A stretch of 18,987 bases of DNA, taken from contig VGTX01000004.1 of NCBI GenBank assembly GCA_016874315.1, positions 1-18,987 of the forward strand. Direction: 5' to 3'. A program made the translations under genes and the position numbers. The notes beneath the pieces were generated by a model. It was not told where the DNA came from. It ran no database searches and saw nothing but the letters and a program-made list of their open reading frames with translations. Below, piece after piece: positions 6,861 through 18,700 of the stretch. This DNA is from Gammaproteobacteria bacterium. Its GTDB lineage: Bacteria > Pseudomonadota > Gammaproteobacteria > Berkiellales > Berkiellaceae. Each line of letters begins with the position of its first letter. Position 1 is the stretch's first letter.

Positions 6861-7660
6861 CTCCCAATACGGCTGAAATCATAATGGCCATTACGTGTGC
6901 CAAAAGACATGACAACATATTCAGCTCGACCACATATGAAACGAGAAGGAACAAAACCCATATAACGTGAGTCTTGAGAGTTTGAGCGATTATCACCCAT
7001 AACAAAATAATGATCGGCAGGAACCGTGAAGTCTAAATCACCAGTAGTAGAAATCATTTGAGGCATTTGAGCGATAACTGGATTATGGGTGCCAATTTCT
7101 TGCTCAAAGTATTGAACGTCAAGGCGATAAGATTTTCCATTTTGCTCAATATAATCAACATCCTGATAAAGATATTTCGTCGACAAAGGCATGCCATTTA
7201 TTACAATTTGACTCCCTGTAATTGAGACATGGTCTCCAGGACATCCTATCACACGCTTGATCATTTTGCGCACTGTTGGTGCTTTTGGATCGAGAAACAC
7301 AACAGTTTCCCCTGCTTGAGGCTTGCCAACGTCCAGGAATGTTGTATTGAGTCCTGGCCATTTAAAGCCATAAGGGTACTTACTAACTAAAATTACATCC
7401 CCAGGGTAGACTGTTGGTTGCATAGACGATGATGGGATCATGTATAGCTCAAGAAAAAAAGCACGGAGGATAAAAACCAGAGCCACCTCCCACCAAGAAT
7501 CTTTGAGGAATTCGCAAAACTGCTTAACACCAGCCCACTTTGGCACCAATCGCGGCTGCAGTCTGAATACAGCTGCAAGAAGAGTTAACACCCCAAGAAA
7601 GAGTGCGATATCTCTATTGATAATCCATATTGAAGAATCATTTAATGCAAGATCGGTCAT
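6851..7660 (-). CDS. lepB: Signal peptidase I
   Basis: A membrane-bound serine protease with a Ser/Lys dyad that removes signal peptides from exported proteins on the outer face of the inner membrane. The 269 residues begin with two hydrophobic segments (about 17-32 and 56-75), giving the usual N-out, two-helix topology. The nucleophile is Ser79 in MIPSSSMQPTVYPGD (74-88) and the general base is Lys135 in KMIKRVIGCPGD (132-143). The late signature GDNRSNSQDSRYMGFVP (222-238) is intact. The start ATG at 7660 has a good ribosome binding site (AAAGGTG) within the 23-nt gap after lepA. Its stop lies inside the hairpin that precedes rnc. Confidence 0.96.
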   Translation of the reverse strand: MTDLALNDSSIWIINRDIALFLGVLTLLAAVFRLQPRLVPKWAGVKQFCEFLKDSWWEVALVFILRAFFLELYMIPSSSMQPTVYPGDVILVSKYPYGFKWPGLNTTFLDVGKPQAGETVVFLDPKAPTVRKMIKRVIGCPGDHVSITGSQIVINGMPLSTKYLYQDVDYIEQNGKSYRLDVQYFEQEIGTHNPVIAQMPQMISTTGDLDFTVPADHYFVMGDNRSNSQDSRYMGFVPSRFICGRAEYVVMSFGTRNGHYDFSRIGRIG

Positions 7661-7683
7661 AAATTCACCTTTATAAATCCATT

Positions 7684-9486
7684 CTAATTTTGGTCAATCT
7701 TTAAAACGGCAAGAAATGCTTCTTGAGGCACTTCGACATGCCCAACATTCTTCATCCGCTTTTTCCCAGCTTTTTGCTTTTCAAGCAATTTACGTTTACG
7801 AGACACATCACCGCCATAGCATTTTGCGGTAACATTTTTACGATACGCTTTCACAGTAGAGCGTGCAACAATTTGCCCACCGATAGCTGCCTGAATAGCG
7901 ACATCGTACATTTGACGAGGAATGAGCTCTTGCATTTTTTCTACGAGAACGCGTCCCTTTTTGTGCGCATGTTCACGATGCACGATCAGAGCCAAAGCAT
8001 CAACAATTTCGCCATTAATTAAAACATCCAGCTTAACGAGAGGTGCGCTATGAAAAGAATCGAATTCGTAATCAAAAGAAGCATATCCTCGAGAAACGGA
8101 TTTTAATCGATCGAAGAAATCGATAACAACCTCTCCTAATGGGAGTAAATACTCTAATGTTGCCTGTTGTCCTTTATAGCTCAATTGTGTTTGGACACCA
8201 CGTTTTTGATTACATAATGTCATGACATCTCCCAAATGATTTTGGGGGCACAAGATCGTTGCACGAACAATTGGCTCAGCAATAAAATCAATCTGGTTAA
8301 TAGGAGGCAGTTCACAAGGATTTTGAACCAGAACAATCTCACCATTTGTTTTATGAACTTCATAAACAACAGTTGGAGCTGTTGTAATCAAATCCATATC
8401 AAACTCACGCTCTAAGCGCTCTTGAACAATTTCCATATGTAATAAGCCAAGGAATCCGCAGCGGAAACCAAAGCCGAGAGCCTGAGAAGATTCGGGTTCA
8501 AAAATTAAAGCTGAGTCATTAAGCTGCAACTTCATTAAAGCCTCACGAAAGTCTTCAAAATCATCTGAAGAGATTGGAAACATTCCTGCAAAAACCTTTG
8601 GTTGGATTTTCATAAATCCTTCTACAGGCTCTGTGCATGGATTTTTGGTCAAGGTTATTGTATCTCCAACAGGAGCTCCATGGATGTTTTTAATACCAGC
8701 GACAACATACCCAACCTGCCCCGCATATAACGCATTACGCTTTTGCTTTTTAGGAGTAAATACACCAAGCTCATCAACGCGATATGTATTACCTGTGGAA
8801 TAAATTTGAAATGTATCACCAGTTGTGAGAACACCCTCAAATACCCGCACTAAGGAAACAACACCTAAGTAATTATCGAACCATGAGTCGATAATTAGGG
8901 CTTTCAAAGAAGATTCACCCTTGATATTTGGTGCGGGAATTTTTTGAATTAAATCTTCGATTAAATCTGTAACGCCCAGTCCAGTTTTTGCAGAAATTCG
9001 CACAGCATCAATTGCAGAGAGGCCAATTAAGTCTTCAATTTCTTCAATAACACGGTCTGGTTCAGCCTGGGGAAGATCGATTTTATTCAAAACAGGTACA
9101 ACTTCTAGATCAAAATTAATTGCTGTGTAGCAGTTGGCCATTGTTTGAGCTTCGACACCTTGCGCCGCATCGACAACAAGCAATGCGCCCTCACAGGCCC
9201 GCAAAGAACGCGAAACCTCGTATGTAAAATCGACGTGCCCAGGAGTATCGATAAAATTCAGTTCATAGGTATTCCCATCCTTAGATTGATAATTTAGGGA
9301 GACTGATTGAGCTTTAATTGTAATACCACGCTCTCGCTCAATATCCATACTATCGAGCACTTGTGCCTTCATTTCTCGGTCATCAAGGCCTTGGCATATT
9401 TGAATTAATCTATCAGATAGGGTGGATTTACCATGATCGATATGAGCAATAATTGAAAAATTTCTAATAAAACGAGGATCTACCAT
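7684..9486 (-). CDS. lepA: Elongation factor 4 (LepA)
   Basis: A ribosome-associated GTPase related to EF-G that influences translocation and 30S biogenesis. The 600 residues match the family (about 599). GTP motifs are AHIDHGKST (14-22), RERGITIKAQ (51-60), DTPGHVDF (80-87), and NKIDLPQ (134-140), followed by the EF-G-like domains and the LepA-specific lysine-rich C-terminal domain. The ATG at 9486 gives the standard N-terminus (IRNFSIIAHIDHGKST from residue 7), and an in-frame TAG just upstream rules out an extension. No ribosome binding site precedes this ATG; a short leader ORF with an excellent one ends across it (see separate entry). It heads the minus-strand operon lepA to adk. Confidence 0.97.
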   Translation of the reverse strand: MVDPRFIRNFSIIAHIDHGKSTLSDRLIQICQGLDDREMKAQVLDSMDIERERGITIKAQSVSLNYQSKDGNTYELNFIDTPGHVDFTYEVSRSLRACEGALLVVDAAQGVEAQTMANCYTAINFDLEVVPVLNKIDLPQAEPDRVIEEIEDLIGLSAIDAVRISAKTGLGVTDLIEDLIQKIPAPNIKGESSLKALIIDSWFDNYLGVVSLVRVFEGVLTTGDTFQIYSTGNTYRVDELGVFTPKKQKRNALYAGQVGYVVAGIKNIHGAPVGDTITLTKNPCTEPVEGFMKIQPKVFAGMFPISSDDFEDFREALMKLQLNDSALIFEPESSQALGFGFRCGFLGLLHMEIVQERLEREFDMDLITTAPTVVYEVHKTNGEIVLVQNPCELPPINQIDFIAEPIVRATILCPQNHLGDVMTLCNQKRGVQTQLSYKGQQATLEYLLPLGEVVIDFFDRLKSVSRGYASFDYEFDSFHSAPLVKLDVLINGEIVDALALIVHREHAHKKGRVLVEKMQELIPRQMYDVAIQAAIGGQIVARSTVKAYRKNVTAKCYGGDVSRKRKLLEKQKAGKKRMKNVGHVEVPQEAFLAVLKIDQN

Positions 9487-9530
9487 AAGGAAATTCTAGA
9501 AACAGCAAATAACAGACAGGCTTTCAGCAT
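9480..9530 (-). CDS. Possible 16-residue leader peptide upstream of lepA
   Basis: The frame ATG to TAG encodes MLKACLLFAVSRISLW, with a hydrophobic first half. It is preceded by GGAGGA (9538-9543) at 7 nt, the strongest ribosome binding site in the window. Its stop codon lies inside the first codons of lepA: in TTATGGTAG the lepA ATG occupies bases 3-5 and the leader TAG bases 7-9. LepA itself has no ribosome binding site. Ribosomes finishing the leader could therefore restart on lepA. There is no run of codons for one amino acid, so classical attenuation is not suggested. The peptide itself may have no function; the role inferred is translational coupling. Confidence 0.5.
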   Translation of the reverse strand: MLKACLLFAVSRISLW

Positions 9531-9537
9531 ACCACAG

Positions 9538-9543
9538 TCCTCC
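9538..9543 (-). promoter_or_regulatory. Strong ribosome binding site for the lepA leader ORF
   Basis: GGAGGA on the minus strand, an exact match to the anti-Shine-Dalgarno complement, 7 nt before the ATG at 9530. It lies over 50 nt from the lepA ATG, too far to serve lepA directly. Confidence 0.65.
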
Positions 9544-9565
9544 AAATACGTCCTAATAGTGCTAG

Positions 9566-9595
9566 AAAATAGTTTTTAGAAAGATTCGCAGGCAA
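9566..9595 (-). promoter_or_regulatory. Candidate promoter of the lepA-adk operon
   Basis: On the minus strand TTGCCT (9595-9590) and TATTTT (9571-9566) are separated by 18 nt, an acceptable sigma-70 pair. They lie about 25-30 nt before the leader ribosome binding site. The match is moderate and the surrounding DNA is AT-rich, so chance is not excluded. Confidence 0.35.
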
Positions 9596-9671
9596 TGCAA
9601 AGTACAACAACGGTGGTGCGTAATAATCAATAAAAAACAATAAGATATGGGTCGTATTTATTGATATTTAA

Positions 9672-9700
9672 TTTAAATGATGCGATGATATCCGTATAGA
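9672..9700 (+). promoter_or_regulatory. Candidate promoter of the giant gene
   Basis: TTTAAA (9672-9677) and TATAGA (9695-9700) on the plus strand are 17 nt apart, each matching four of six consensus bases. Initiation near 9707 would leave a leader of about 24 nt before the ATG at 9731. The ribosome binding site is weak (AAGG, 9717-9720, 10 nt from the ATG). The pair is one of several possible choices in this AT-rich stretch. Confidence 0.3.
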
Positions 9701-9730
9701 TGTAAGAGTTGTATATAAGGCTATTTATTA

Positions 9731-12700
9731 ATGAATCGACAAATTTTATCAAACCTATCGGCAAAATACGAAGAAAATTATCGAAATAGTTATAATCTGG
9801 CAGATGAAGAATCCTATGCAGCTCGCTTTTATGCTGCATTTACTGAGGCTATTAATAGTGTCATGCATCAATCAGAGGATTCCTTAGAAATAGGCTCCGA
9901 CCAAGCAAAAATTGATGTTGCCATCTTACTTGCCGCTCAATTTGATAGCAAAGCTTATCAAGCTCGCACTGTACAACAACATAATCATTTTCATGAGCAA
10001 TTTATATCTTTCTTTAATGCCGTCATCGATCCAATTCTTGGTTTGGGCTTGAATATTACTGAGCCTAACAAAATTCTTACAACAAACGCAGCTTTACAAA
10101 ATTATATTACATCTTTTGGATTTTCTGAGAATTTCTCTTTAAGCACAAAAGACGCGATGATTTCAAATCTCCAGCAAAACATTCATACCCATCGCAGAGT
10201 CCACGATCTAGCTATATACAATCGTTTTATATACAACCTTAATACCCCACCTTCAGCCATTGAGACTATTGGGCTGCATTTAATGACCCGCAGAAACGTC
10301 ATCACCCCCATTCAAGCTGTTGAATTAGAATTCAATCTTGATAATCTTGCTGAGCGTGCATTCAATATTGAGTTGAGTACATTCCTCCTGACGCTTAAAG
10401 CGGCATTAACAAATCGCCCTCTAGAGCAAGTACTATTCAATATTCCATCAGAATTCTTTAACGATGAAAAATATGCAGAACAAAGGGCAATATTTTTAGA
10501 AGAGTTTTTACCTCTTGTTGCAGAGCTAGGTCCAAATATAAGATTTGTATTTGCAGGCGCTCAACCATCCCTTCTTAAAGAAATTGAAGAAAAACTTGCA
10601 CCGCTATTAGAGAGCAAGAAGATCGACTCAGCTTTGTCATTTTCGAACAGCATTCAATCTGCTTCGGGTGCTTATACAACGACAACTGAACAAATTTGCC
10701 TGACAGCAAATCCGAAGATAAATAATAACTTTACCGATGTTACAGAGGCCGTTAGCTTTCTTGATGAAAATCTCATTAAAACAATGATAGATGATACGGT
10801 GATCCAGTCCTTGAATAAATCACTTTCGTCCGGAATGAATCATATTGTTGCAAGAAATGTGTTATCGCAATCTCCAAAAACCCCATTAACAATGTATCAA
10901 TGGGTTACCGATTTGATTGGCTCACCAGCACTCATGCAAATCTGTGAGAAATGGACTCCAGCCCGTTGGAATCCAATGTGGTCGAGCTTTTCTGTATTAA
11001 ACAAACGGACAGAGTCCACCACACAAACCAAGCTGAATGGACGGTTCGCAAACCCAGGACAAATGCCGAATGAAGAATCTCAGACAGCGGTATTACATAT
11101 TGCCGATATAGAAACAGATCTTATCAAGAAGCCATATCCGATTTGCATCGAAATGACTCAAGATCAATGGGTACAAGGCCATAAAGTTGTAATCGATGAG
11201 CTCAAGAAAAAACACCAAGATCCAAACAACAAGATCGTTTTAACAAAAACGGGCTCCATGTCTAAAGAAATTAGAATTACGGATTCTGATGGAAACGACA
11301 TTGCTTTTCCAGAACAAAATAACAATATCAAAAAAACGATCGCACACCCCCTTTATGTTCCAGAGGTCAAAAAAATTGTGCTTCCAGAATCAAGCTTAGC
11401 TAACAAGCTTGGAAAATGCTCGCCCTTGAATGAGGATGCCGATAATCGTATTAGCCGAGCAAATGCCGATAAAACCGAAATAATACAGCATATTGATACA
11501 AATATTGAGAAATTAAGAACGCTTGTTGATGCTCGTAATGCGGTTTTTAATCAAAACCATATCTCTACGATCTGCACTTCACTTGAGACACGTATAGTAG
11601 AAAATCACGCACACAGACAGGCCTTAAAAACAATAAAAGAACAATCATCCTCAATTCTTAAACCATCATCCACGTCATTACTATCACGCGCATTATCTGA
11701 CTTAGAGAGTGCATACACTGCGCATTATGATGACAAAGCATATGATTTGGCTATTAAAAATGCGGTAGAAAACTGTACTAAATATGAAAAACAATTAGTT
11801 AGCTTGCGAGATGATATCCAGAAAAACAAATTACTAGAAAATGAGCCTGATTTTCAAAGCGTTATTACCACACTCTCCGATAACATAACCTCCTTTCAAG
11901 AAGTGAATAGATCACTCTCTGCATTCTCTTCTACTGATTCTGAAAAGATTGTAAATAAATCACTTTTCTTTAAAAAAGAAATATCTGCAACACAAACAAT
12001 GATCGAGAGTTGTTATGAACTCCTGAATGATACTCAACCCATTGATATCGCACGAAATACCATCTTAAAAATGGTAAAAAATATTGACGATCGAATGGAG
12101 ATCGAAACCAATAGGTTGCTTGACATTACCGTATTGCTTGAACAATACCCACGGCAAACAGCCAAAAACATTTCAACAGAAAATAAAAATCTTACGACTT
12201 TTGAGCAAAATTGGAAAACGTTCCGAGAGAATCCGATAAATGACAGCACTGGCGTAATGGCTTATATTAACTCCACATTCACAACGCTTCGGAACTCCTT
12301 AGTTGATTTAACTCGATCACTAAAAATCGCGACAGGTGGCGCAGTTTTTTTCCATCAAAATTCTGAATATAGTCAATTCAGTAACGCAATAAAAGACGTG
12401 AAAACTCTATTGAATTCAAACAAGATTCTGAACACTCCGGACATACAATTAGCCATCGAAAGCCTTGAAAAACTTGATGTTGCATCACGAGAGTACTGCG
12501 ATATTAACCCTGCTATTGAACCAAAAACGCTAACTCAACTTTGTGACGCCCATCAAGATGCAATCGCAAAATATACCGACTACACACCCATTGTAGTGAA
12601 AGAGGCCGAAGGCGTACCTACATTGAACGTCCCTGAATACCAAGAATATTTGGTTAAAAATGGTGACTTAGATATCACTATTTTTCAAGATTTTTCAATA

Positions 12701-15700
12701 GAAGCCTTTCAAAAACTCTCCCAAGCATCAATTGAAAAAGTATGTGATAAAAATTCCTCTGATTTCAAACAAGACAATCCGGAATTTAAAAATCTATTAA
12801 CTAGAGAAATTACATACAGAAATATTGTAAACAATGCAATGGCCTTTGAAATTCAAATACCAAAAGACAAAAATGATTTCCTTCCTCATTTAACCTCTTG
12901 TCTTGCATCTTCACAGAAACTGCTAAGCAATCTCGATATCGTACGAAATTCCAATACAACAACCAAAGAATCCCTAGATGCTATTCTAGCTGCTAAATCA
13001 GAATGCCTCGCATATTGTGAAGCACTCAATGCGTTCACTGCGGCAATACCAGGACTACCAAAATCCTTCGAACAACATATTGCAGATATGAAATCATTTG
13101 CAACTGAACTTGATAGTCTAGAGGATGGCTATGACACATCCGATCTTTTTCTATCACTCGTCCAAGCTAATACCTCATTAAGTATTAGCAATATATTCGA
13201 TAAAATTACTGCATTCGAAGAAATACTCAAGAGTCCTATCACACTCACCGATGGAGTATCCATTACTGCGAAATCTGCTGGTGAGAATACGGGTTATGCA
13301 ATTACTGTTTTAGAATATGCAAAAGTATATACAACACTCCTCGAAGAATTTAAGAAAAATTCAGCCAAAAAAATCAATGACTCCTTACATGTGCTCTTAA
13401 ACCATGGAAATGAAATCATCAGAAGTATTCGCATTCAAGAAGCTCAAACTTGGGACGGATTTTCCAAAATGCTACGCGGACTATCCGGATATCCAACACA
13501 GTCTCCACTCTCTGTTATTCAAAAAATTATTGGGATTATTACAAACGAAAGTCCTTTTAGATTTGATTTTGGTTTAATTGATTGGGAAAGAAAAGCGTCC
13601 CCAGATCAAAACACTATTACTGCGATTGGAACACAGATTTTCTCGCAAGTCCTAAATAATGTTCGATCGCACCCAGTGATGGAGGCCTCCGCTCGTAAGT
13701 TATCCATTCGTGGCGTAACAAAGAACTACGGCGCACCTCTGCCATATAATCATACAGTTGAATATATCGATCTTTCTGCTTTCAATAATATTGAAGGACT
13801 AACATCAGCAGCAACTGAGTCATTAACAGATTTAGCGATGCAACAATGTGAGATGTTAACAAATGATGCATTAACAGAGTTTTTCTATCGTATGAAACAA
13901 CTTGGTGTGCATACAATTATTGTACAGAAAAATCTACACGATCCGTTATTGGCCCTTCTTAAAAAATCCGGTATTCATTTAAATATCCTCAAGGAAGCTG
14001 TGCCAGTTGTTCCTGTGAAAAGTATCTGCACAGATATGTCAGTTTTGGTACTTGATGCAAATGCGCTATCTCATGAATTAGATATTCCTTCCTTTGAAAA
14101 TGCTTACTGCATCTCAAAAATCAATTTACAAAATGAATACACATTTAGTATTAATTCAACGCTAGCAGAGATTACCAAAATTTATACTAGTAAAAAAAAT
14201 GAGATTGACGCGCAATACTTAACATATAGCCAAGAATATCAAACAACTATCACACAAACTATCGAGACAATTATCGAAGAAATCACGGCATACTATGCAA
14301 CAACCGTGCAACTCTCAGCAGTACAAAATTCAGCTCTTTTATGTGCGATGATTCAAGAAAAAATTGAAACTCTTGTATTAAAGCAAAGCGATAAACTTCC
14401 TTCAGCTTTTGGCAAACACTTCGCAAAGGCGCTTGAACAAATCATCTTCCCAAAAATTGAAGCAACTCGTGTAACATCACAATACTCTCTTGCAAATTGG
14501 ATGAATGATATCACTCATGCAACGAAAGAGTCTGTATCGGCATATGAAACTCATTATCGCAATGCCTCAATAAATTTTGCGAATGCACAAATGGCAATCA
14601 TGAACTCCGAAAACAATCTTTTTAATGCAGAAGCAATCCCTGAATTAGAAATTTCACAAGAAGCCAATGAAGAAGAGGAAGATGAGGAAGAAAGCGAAGC
14701 TATCAACGAAACCAATCATAATCAAGATGAAGATGCCGATCAGGATGAAAACCTCAACACACAACTAGACTCATTACGTGGCCCTACAATATGGAAATTA
14801 AAAGCCCCAACAGCTTTCATTAACGATCGCGCCATTAAACCATTAAGATTATTTTCATGGAGCACATGGCTAAAAGAAAGTTTGGCATTTTTAATAAATA
14901 TGCAATCTATAGCATCCCCCTCATGCTGGAATAATAAGTATGCTATTTTTGATGCAACATCATTTGCACAAAATCTTGGAATCAGCCATACGCTTTTAAC
15001 ATATTTGAGCACGACAAGTCGCTGCCTATTCAACGGGACAGATAAAGACTTGTTATTATATCAATCAAATTCACTTTCAGCAGAAACCTATGGCCGACAT
15101 TCAGCAAACAACAGCATTTTCAATGAATCCAACCTAATCGATCTGGCGCTTATTCAACAAAATACAATCTATCTCCCCATAGCCGGAGACGAAATACTTG
15201 CAACCATGCAAGGCATGCCAACAAATTTTTCAATAGATGAGAGCTTGCTAGCAACGAAAGCTGATTATTTAAAAACAGTACAAGCAGGTCAAATTACCAA
15301 AGACTTCCATACAACAAAAAGCAACGAAAATGCTCTTCAGAAAATTTGGGATAATGCATTAATCGATCATGTACCCTATCTTTTTCTTTCTAATCTGTTT
15401 AGTGCAACGGCTCAAAATAACCCAACAAATGTTGTGGAAAAGCAAATCGCCGATCTTATTAATACTAACAATTCATTAAAACATAGATCAAAATTAATGT
15501 ATGACCTGACCCTTATGATCGGAGCACATGCAGACAAAAATTCTAACCTCAACCTTGTGCATCGATTAGAACTATCCTGGGAGACCTTGAGCAAAAATAA
15601 TGAACTTTTATTAAAAGAATTTTTCTCTATACCGAATAACAATACGCTTCCAGGCTCACGCATACCGGAAAAATATTTCACCGAATTTCTACATTACTAT

Positions 15701-18700
15701 AATCAATATTTATTGAACCAAGTAACAACCTCAGGCATTCTTCCGTGCCCGACTCCAGAAAATCTTTCTATCGCAATTACTGCATTCTTATCCAGTACAG
15801 AGAAATTCTTATTGCAAGAAGCACAAAAAAATTATAGCCAAAAGATACAAAACGGAGCCCAAATAGATTTAAAAGGCATTACTCAGCTACTAGGCAACGC
15901 AAATAAAAAAGCAGTTTCCATGTTTATCAAAAAGTATGTCTTCAACATGGCAGGAAAGTCTCTATCACTTATAGAGAGTGGAAGTTTGACGCAAAAATTG
16001 CATGCATTTTATACTACAAATAAATCCCTTGAAACAAAACGACACATTATTGCGTCTCAACATGTCAGTGCAACTGATTTAAAACTTCAAAGACTCGTTA
16101 ATGATTGCCGCAAAATTCGTCCTTCGCTAAATGAATCATCATTTCTTATATACCTAGAACATCTTGATGGTAAAAACTTTCTAGCACAAGACAGCATTCC
16201 ATCTGAAATGTTACTTTATCCTTATGAAAATATGTTTTTGGATGAGTTTCAAGAAAAACAAGCAACTCTTAATAGCACCAATCCTGGTAGCACCGTGAAG
16301 GTGGAAAACCTTGATTGTGCAAAAACCATACGCGAATTTTGGGAAAGATATCAAGTACTTGCCACCCAAAGTTCTATAGGAAAAAAATCCCCTATCTGTG
16401 ACCTAGCTGAAAATTTTCAAAAGCTACTCAATTATTACTGCGATTCTAAATATTGCGATCTTGCAACATTTGAAAATTATTTCAATCGATTACTCACCCC
16501 CATTCGATACCCTTTTCTTATGGATGCATGTGTTCGTTTAGGATTTGTTATGAATGATTTCAAATCTCACAACAAAGATTCGATTAAAAATACTCTCAAA
16601 AACAATTTGGACAACTTATCAAAATTATTCGGTATTTTTAACGAAGAAGAGCGCACTGAGAAGCAACACGTGGGTCAACTTAGTATCATTTTTGAATTGA
16701 TTGAAAAATGTCAGAAACGAATCTTTGATGCGACTGATAAAAAACACACTGAAGAATATCTATCCTTAGCGCATGATATTACAAACACTTTAAAAATTAT
16801 CGATGATTTTACTAAACAAGAGATCAACGATTTTGAAGATAACACCCCAACCTCATTTTGGGAAAATCTCCTTATCAGTATTTTTGGAAAAAACCATCCA
16901 TTTCAAAATTCCAAAAAATACAACATGATTCAGAAAAATTACTCCCAAAAATTCACATCATTGATTATTGCACTTTTAGCGCAATGTGAAAAAGTCGGTT
17001 CAACTAATTCTTCTACAATTAATATTAAAGATATTAATTCATTAGTCTCTAGTATTGCAAAACTTGCAAACAGCACCACTGACAAGAGTCATGCTGCATT
17101 AAAAAATTTGCTTGATAATGTCCGATATTTACAATCCTTCTCTAAAGACGATCTGAATACAGTACGAAATACTGCAATTCTCGCTACTCAAGAAAACTTG
17201 GCGATGGACGATCTGCTCTCAAATCTGATCGCAACACAAAATAATAAAAAAACTGCAGCACAAGATGCGTCTGAAAAAGCTGCACGTCGAGTGATAGAAA
17301 ACGATCGAGTTATCGACCCAGAAGATACTAAAAAACGACCAAGATATGAGCAGCTTGTTGATGACATTGAATTTGTGAATCTTCCAAAAGAGCTCAATGA
17401 GTCAGAGGATGATATTCGAGCACTCTTCAAAAAATCGATTAAAGAAATTCACGATCTGATCAACCCAACATCCGGCGCAATTTTGCTGAGTGGTCCTCAA
17501 TGGCCTAATTCTCTTAAAGAATTTAATTCCCGCTCTATCCATTCTCTTTCACATGATGAAAAACGTTCATTTATAGATAAAGCACGCCATTATCTCATGA
17601 CTCAACAACATCATCAGGGTAAAAATATCGGCGAATTAATGCCGTTGTATTTAACACTGATTGCCGTTATTGGAACAATGATGGCCCAATCCTCAGCGAA
17701 AGGATTACAATTCTATCCTAATGCCGCGCAATTAATCGTTATCTTGATGCAAGTTATTTCTCCACGCTCTTATCTACAAGTCGGAACTGGAGAAGGGAAA
17801 ACAGCGATTTCTATTATTACGAAACTTATGCATTACAGTATGGGATATCGACCAAATTATCTCTCTACAACACCAATTCTTACAAACCAATCATATTATG
17901 AATTTAGCCCATTACTCTCAGAGCTAAACCTTTCCACATCACTATATAATGGTACAGCTCCAACAGAAGATATGGAGCGTGCAGACACATTAACGCAATC
18001 ACTTGATGCTATCCTAGATAATTTATCTAAAGATCGTGACATGGATGCATGGGCTGATAATCATAGCTTGATTGTTGATGAAGCAGATGTTCCATTATTT
18101 CGACTCAATATTAGCTTTAAAATCGCAATTAATCATTTAGAAATTAAAAAATCAAAAGATTTTAGTCATAAAGATTTAGCAATATTCTATGAAATTGTTA
18201 ACCGCTTTGCAGCAACCGAGCTCAGTAAAGAGAATAATCTGTTTAGTCCGCAAAACATGCCTCATCCTAGCACATCGAGCGCAGAGTCATGTGAAGAGCA
18301 TCACAAAAAGATTGCAAGAAAACTCAAAAACTTCAGCACTCACTTAATTGAAAAATTGCGCAAAAAACATGAAGCAAATACTGAAGATGCTTCAGTTAAC
18401 AACGATCCTGCCATTGAATCTCACTTAAGTACACTACCAGAGTTAACAAGATTTCAGAACAAAATTGAAAAATTTAGCGATGCTGTATATTTTGAGCTCG
18501 TTGATGCGATTCAACAGGTTCAAATGTTTGTAGGACATACTCATAGTAACTCTTCAGGAAGCTCAGATCATCCGTTACTTCCTGGTGAAAACAAGCATTA
18601 TACATTGTCTGAAATTAACGTTGGTGGACAAAAATACATTCGAGCCATTCCACTAGTCCGTGGTGTACCTTATGAAAAGCTAACCTTTTCTTATCAAGCA

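Noticed and set aside
9627..9839. 70-codon minus-strand frame across the start of the giant gene
   Set aside because: Strongly AT-driven composition (Ile, Asn, Tyr), no ribosome binding site, and overlap with the giant frame and its promoter region.
12034..17430. Several minus-strand frames of 70-100 codons inside the giant gene
   Set aside because: Each lies antisense to the continuous giant frame, has no ribosome binding site or recognisable domain, and has the Ser/Phe-rich composition typical of antisense reading.
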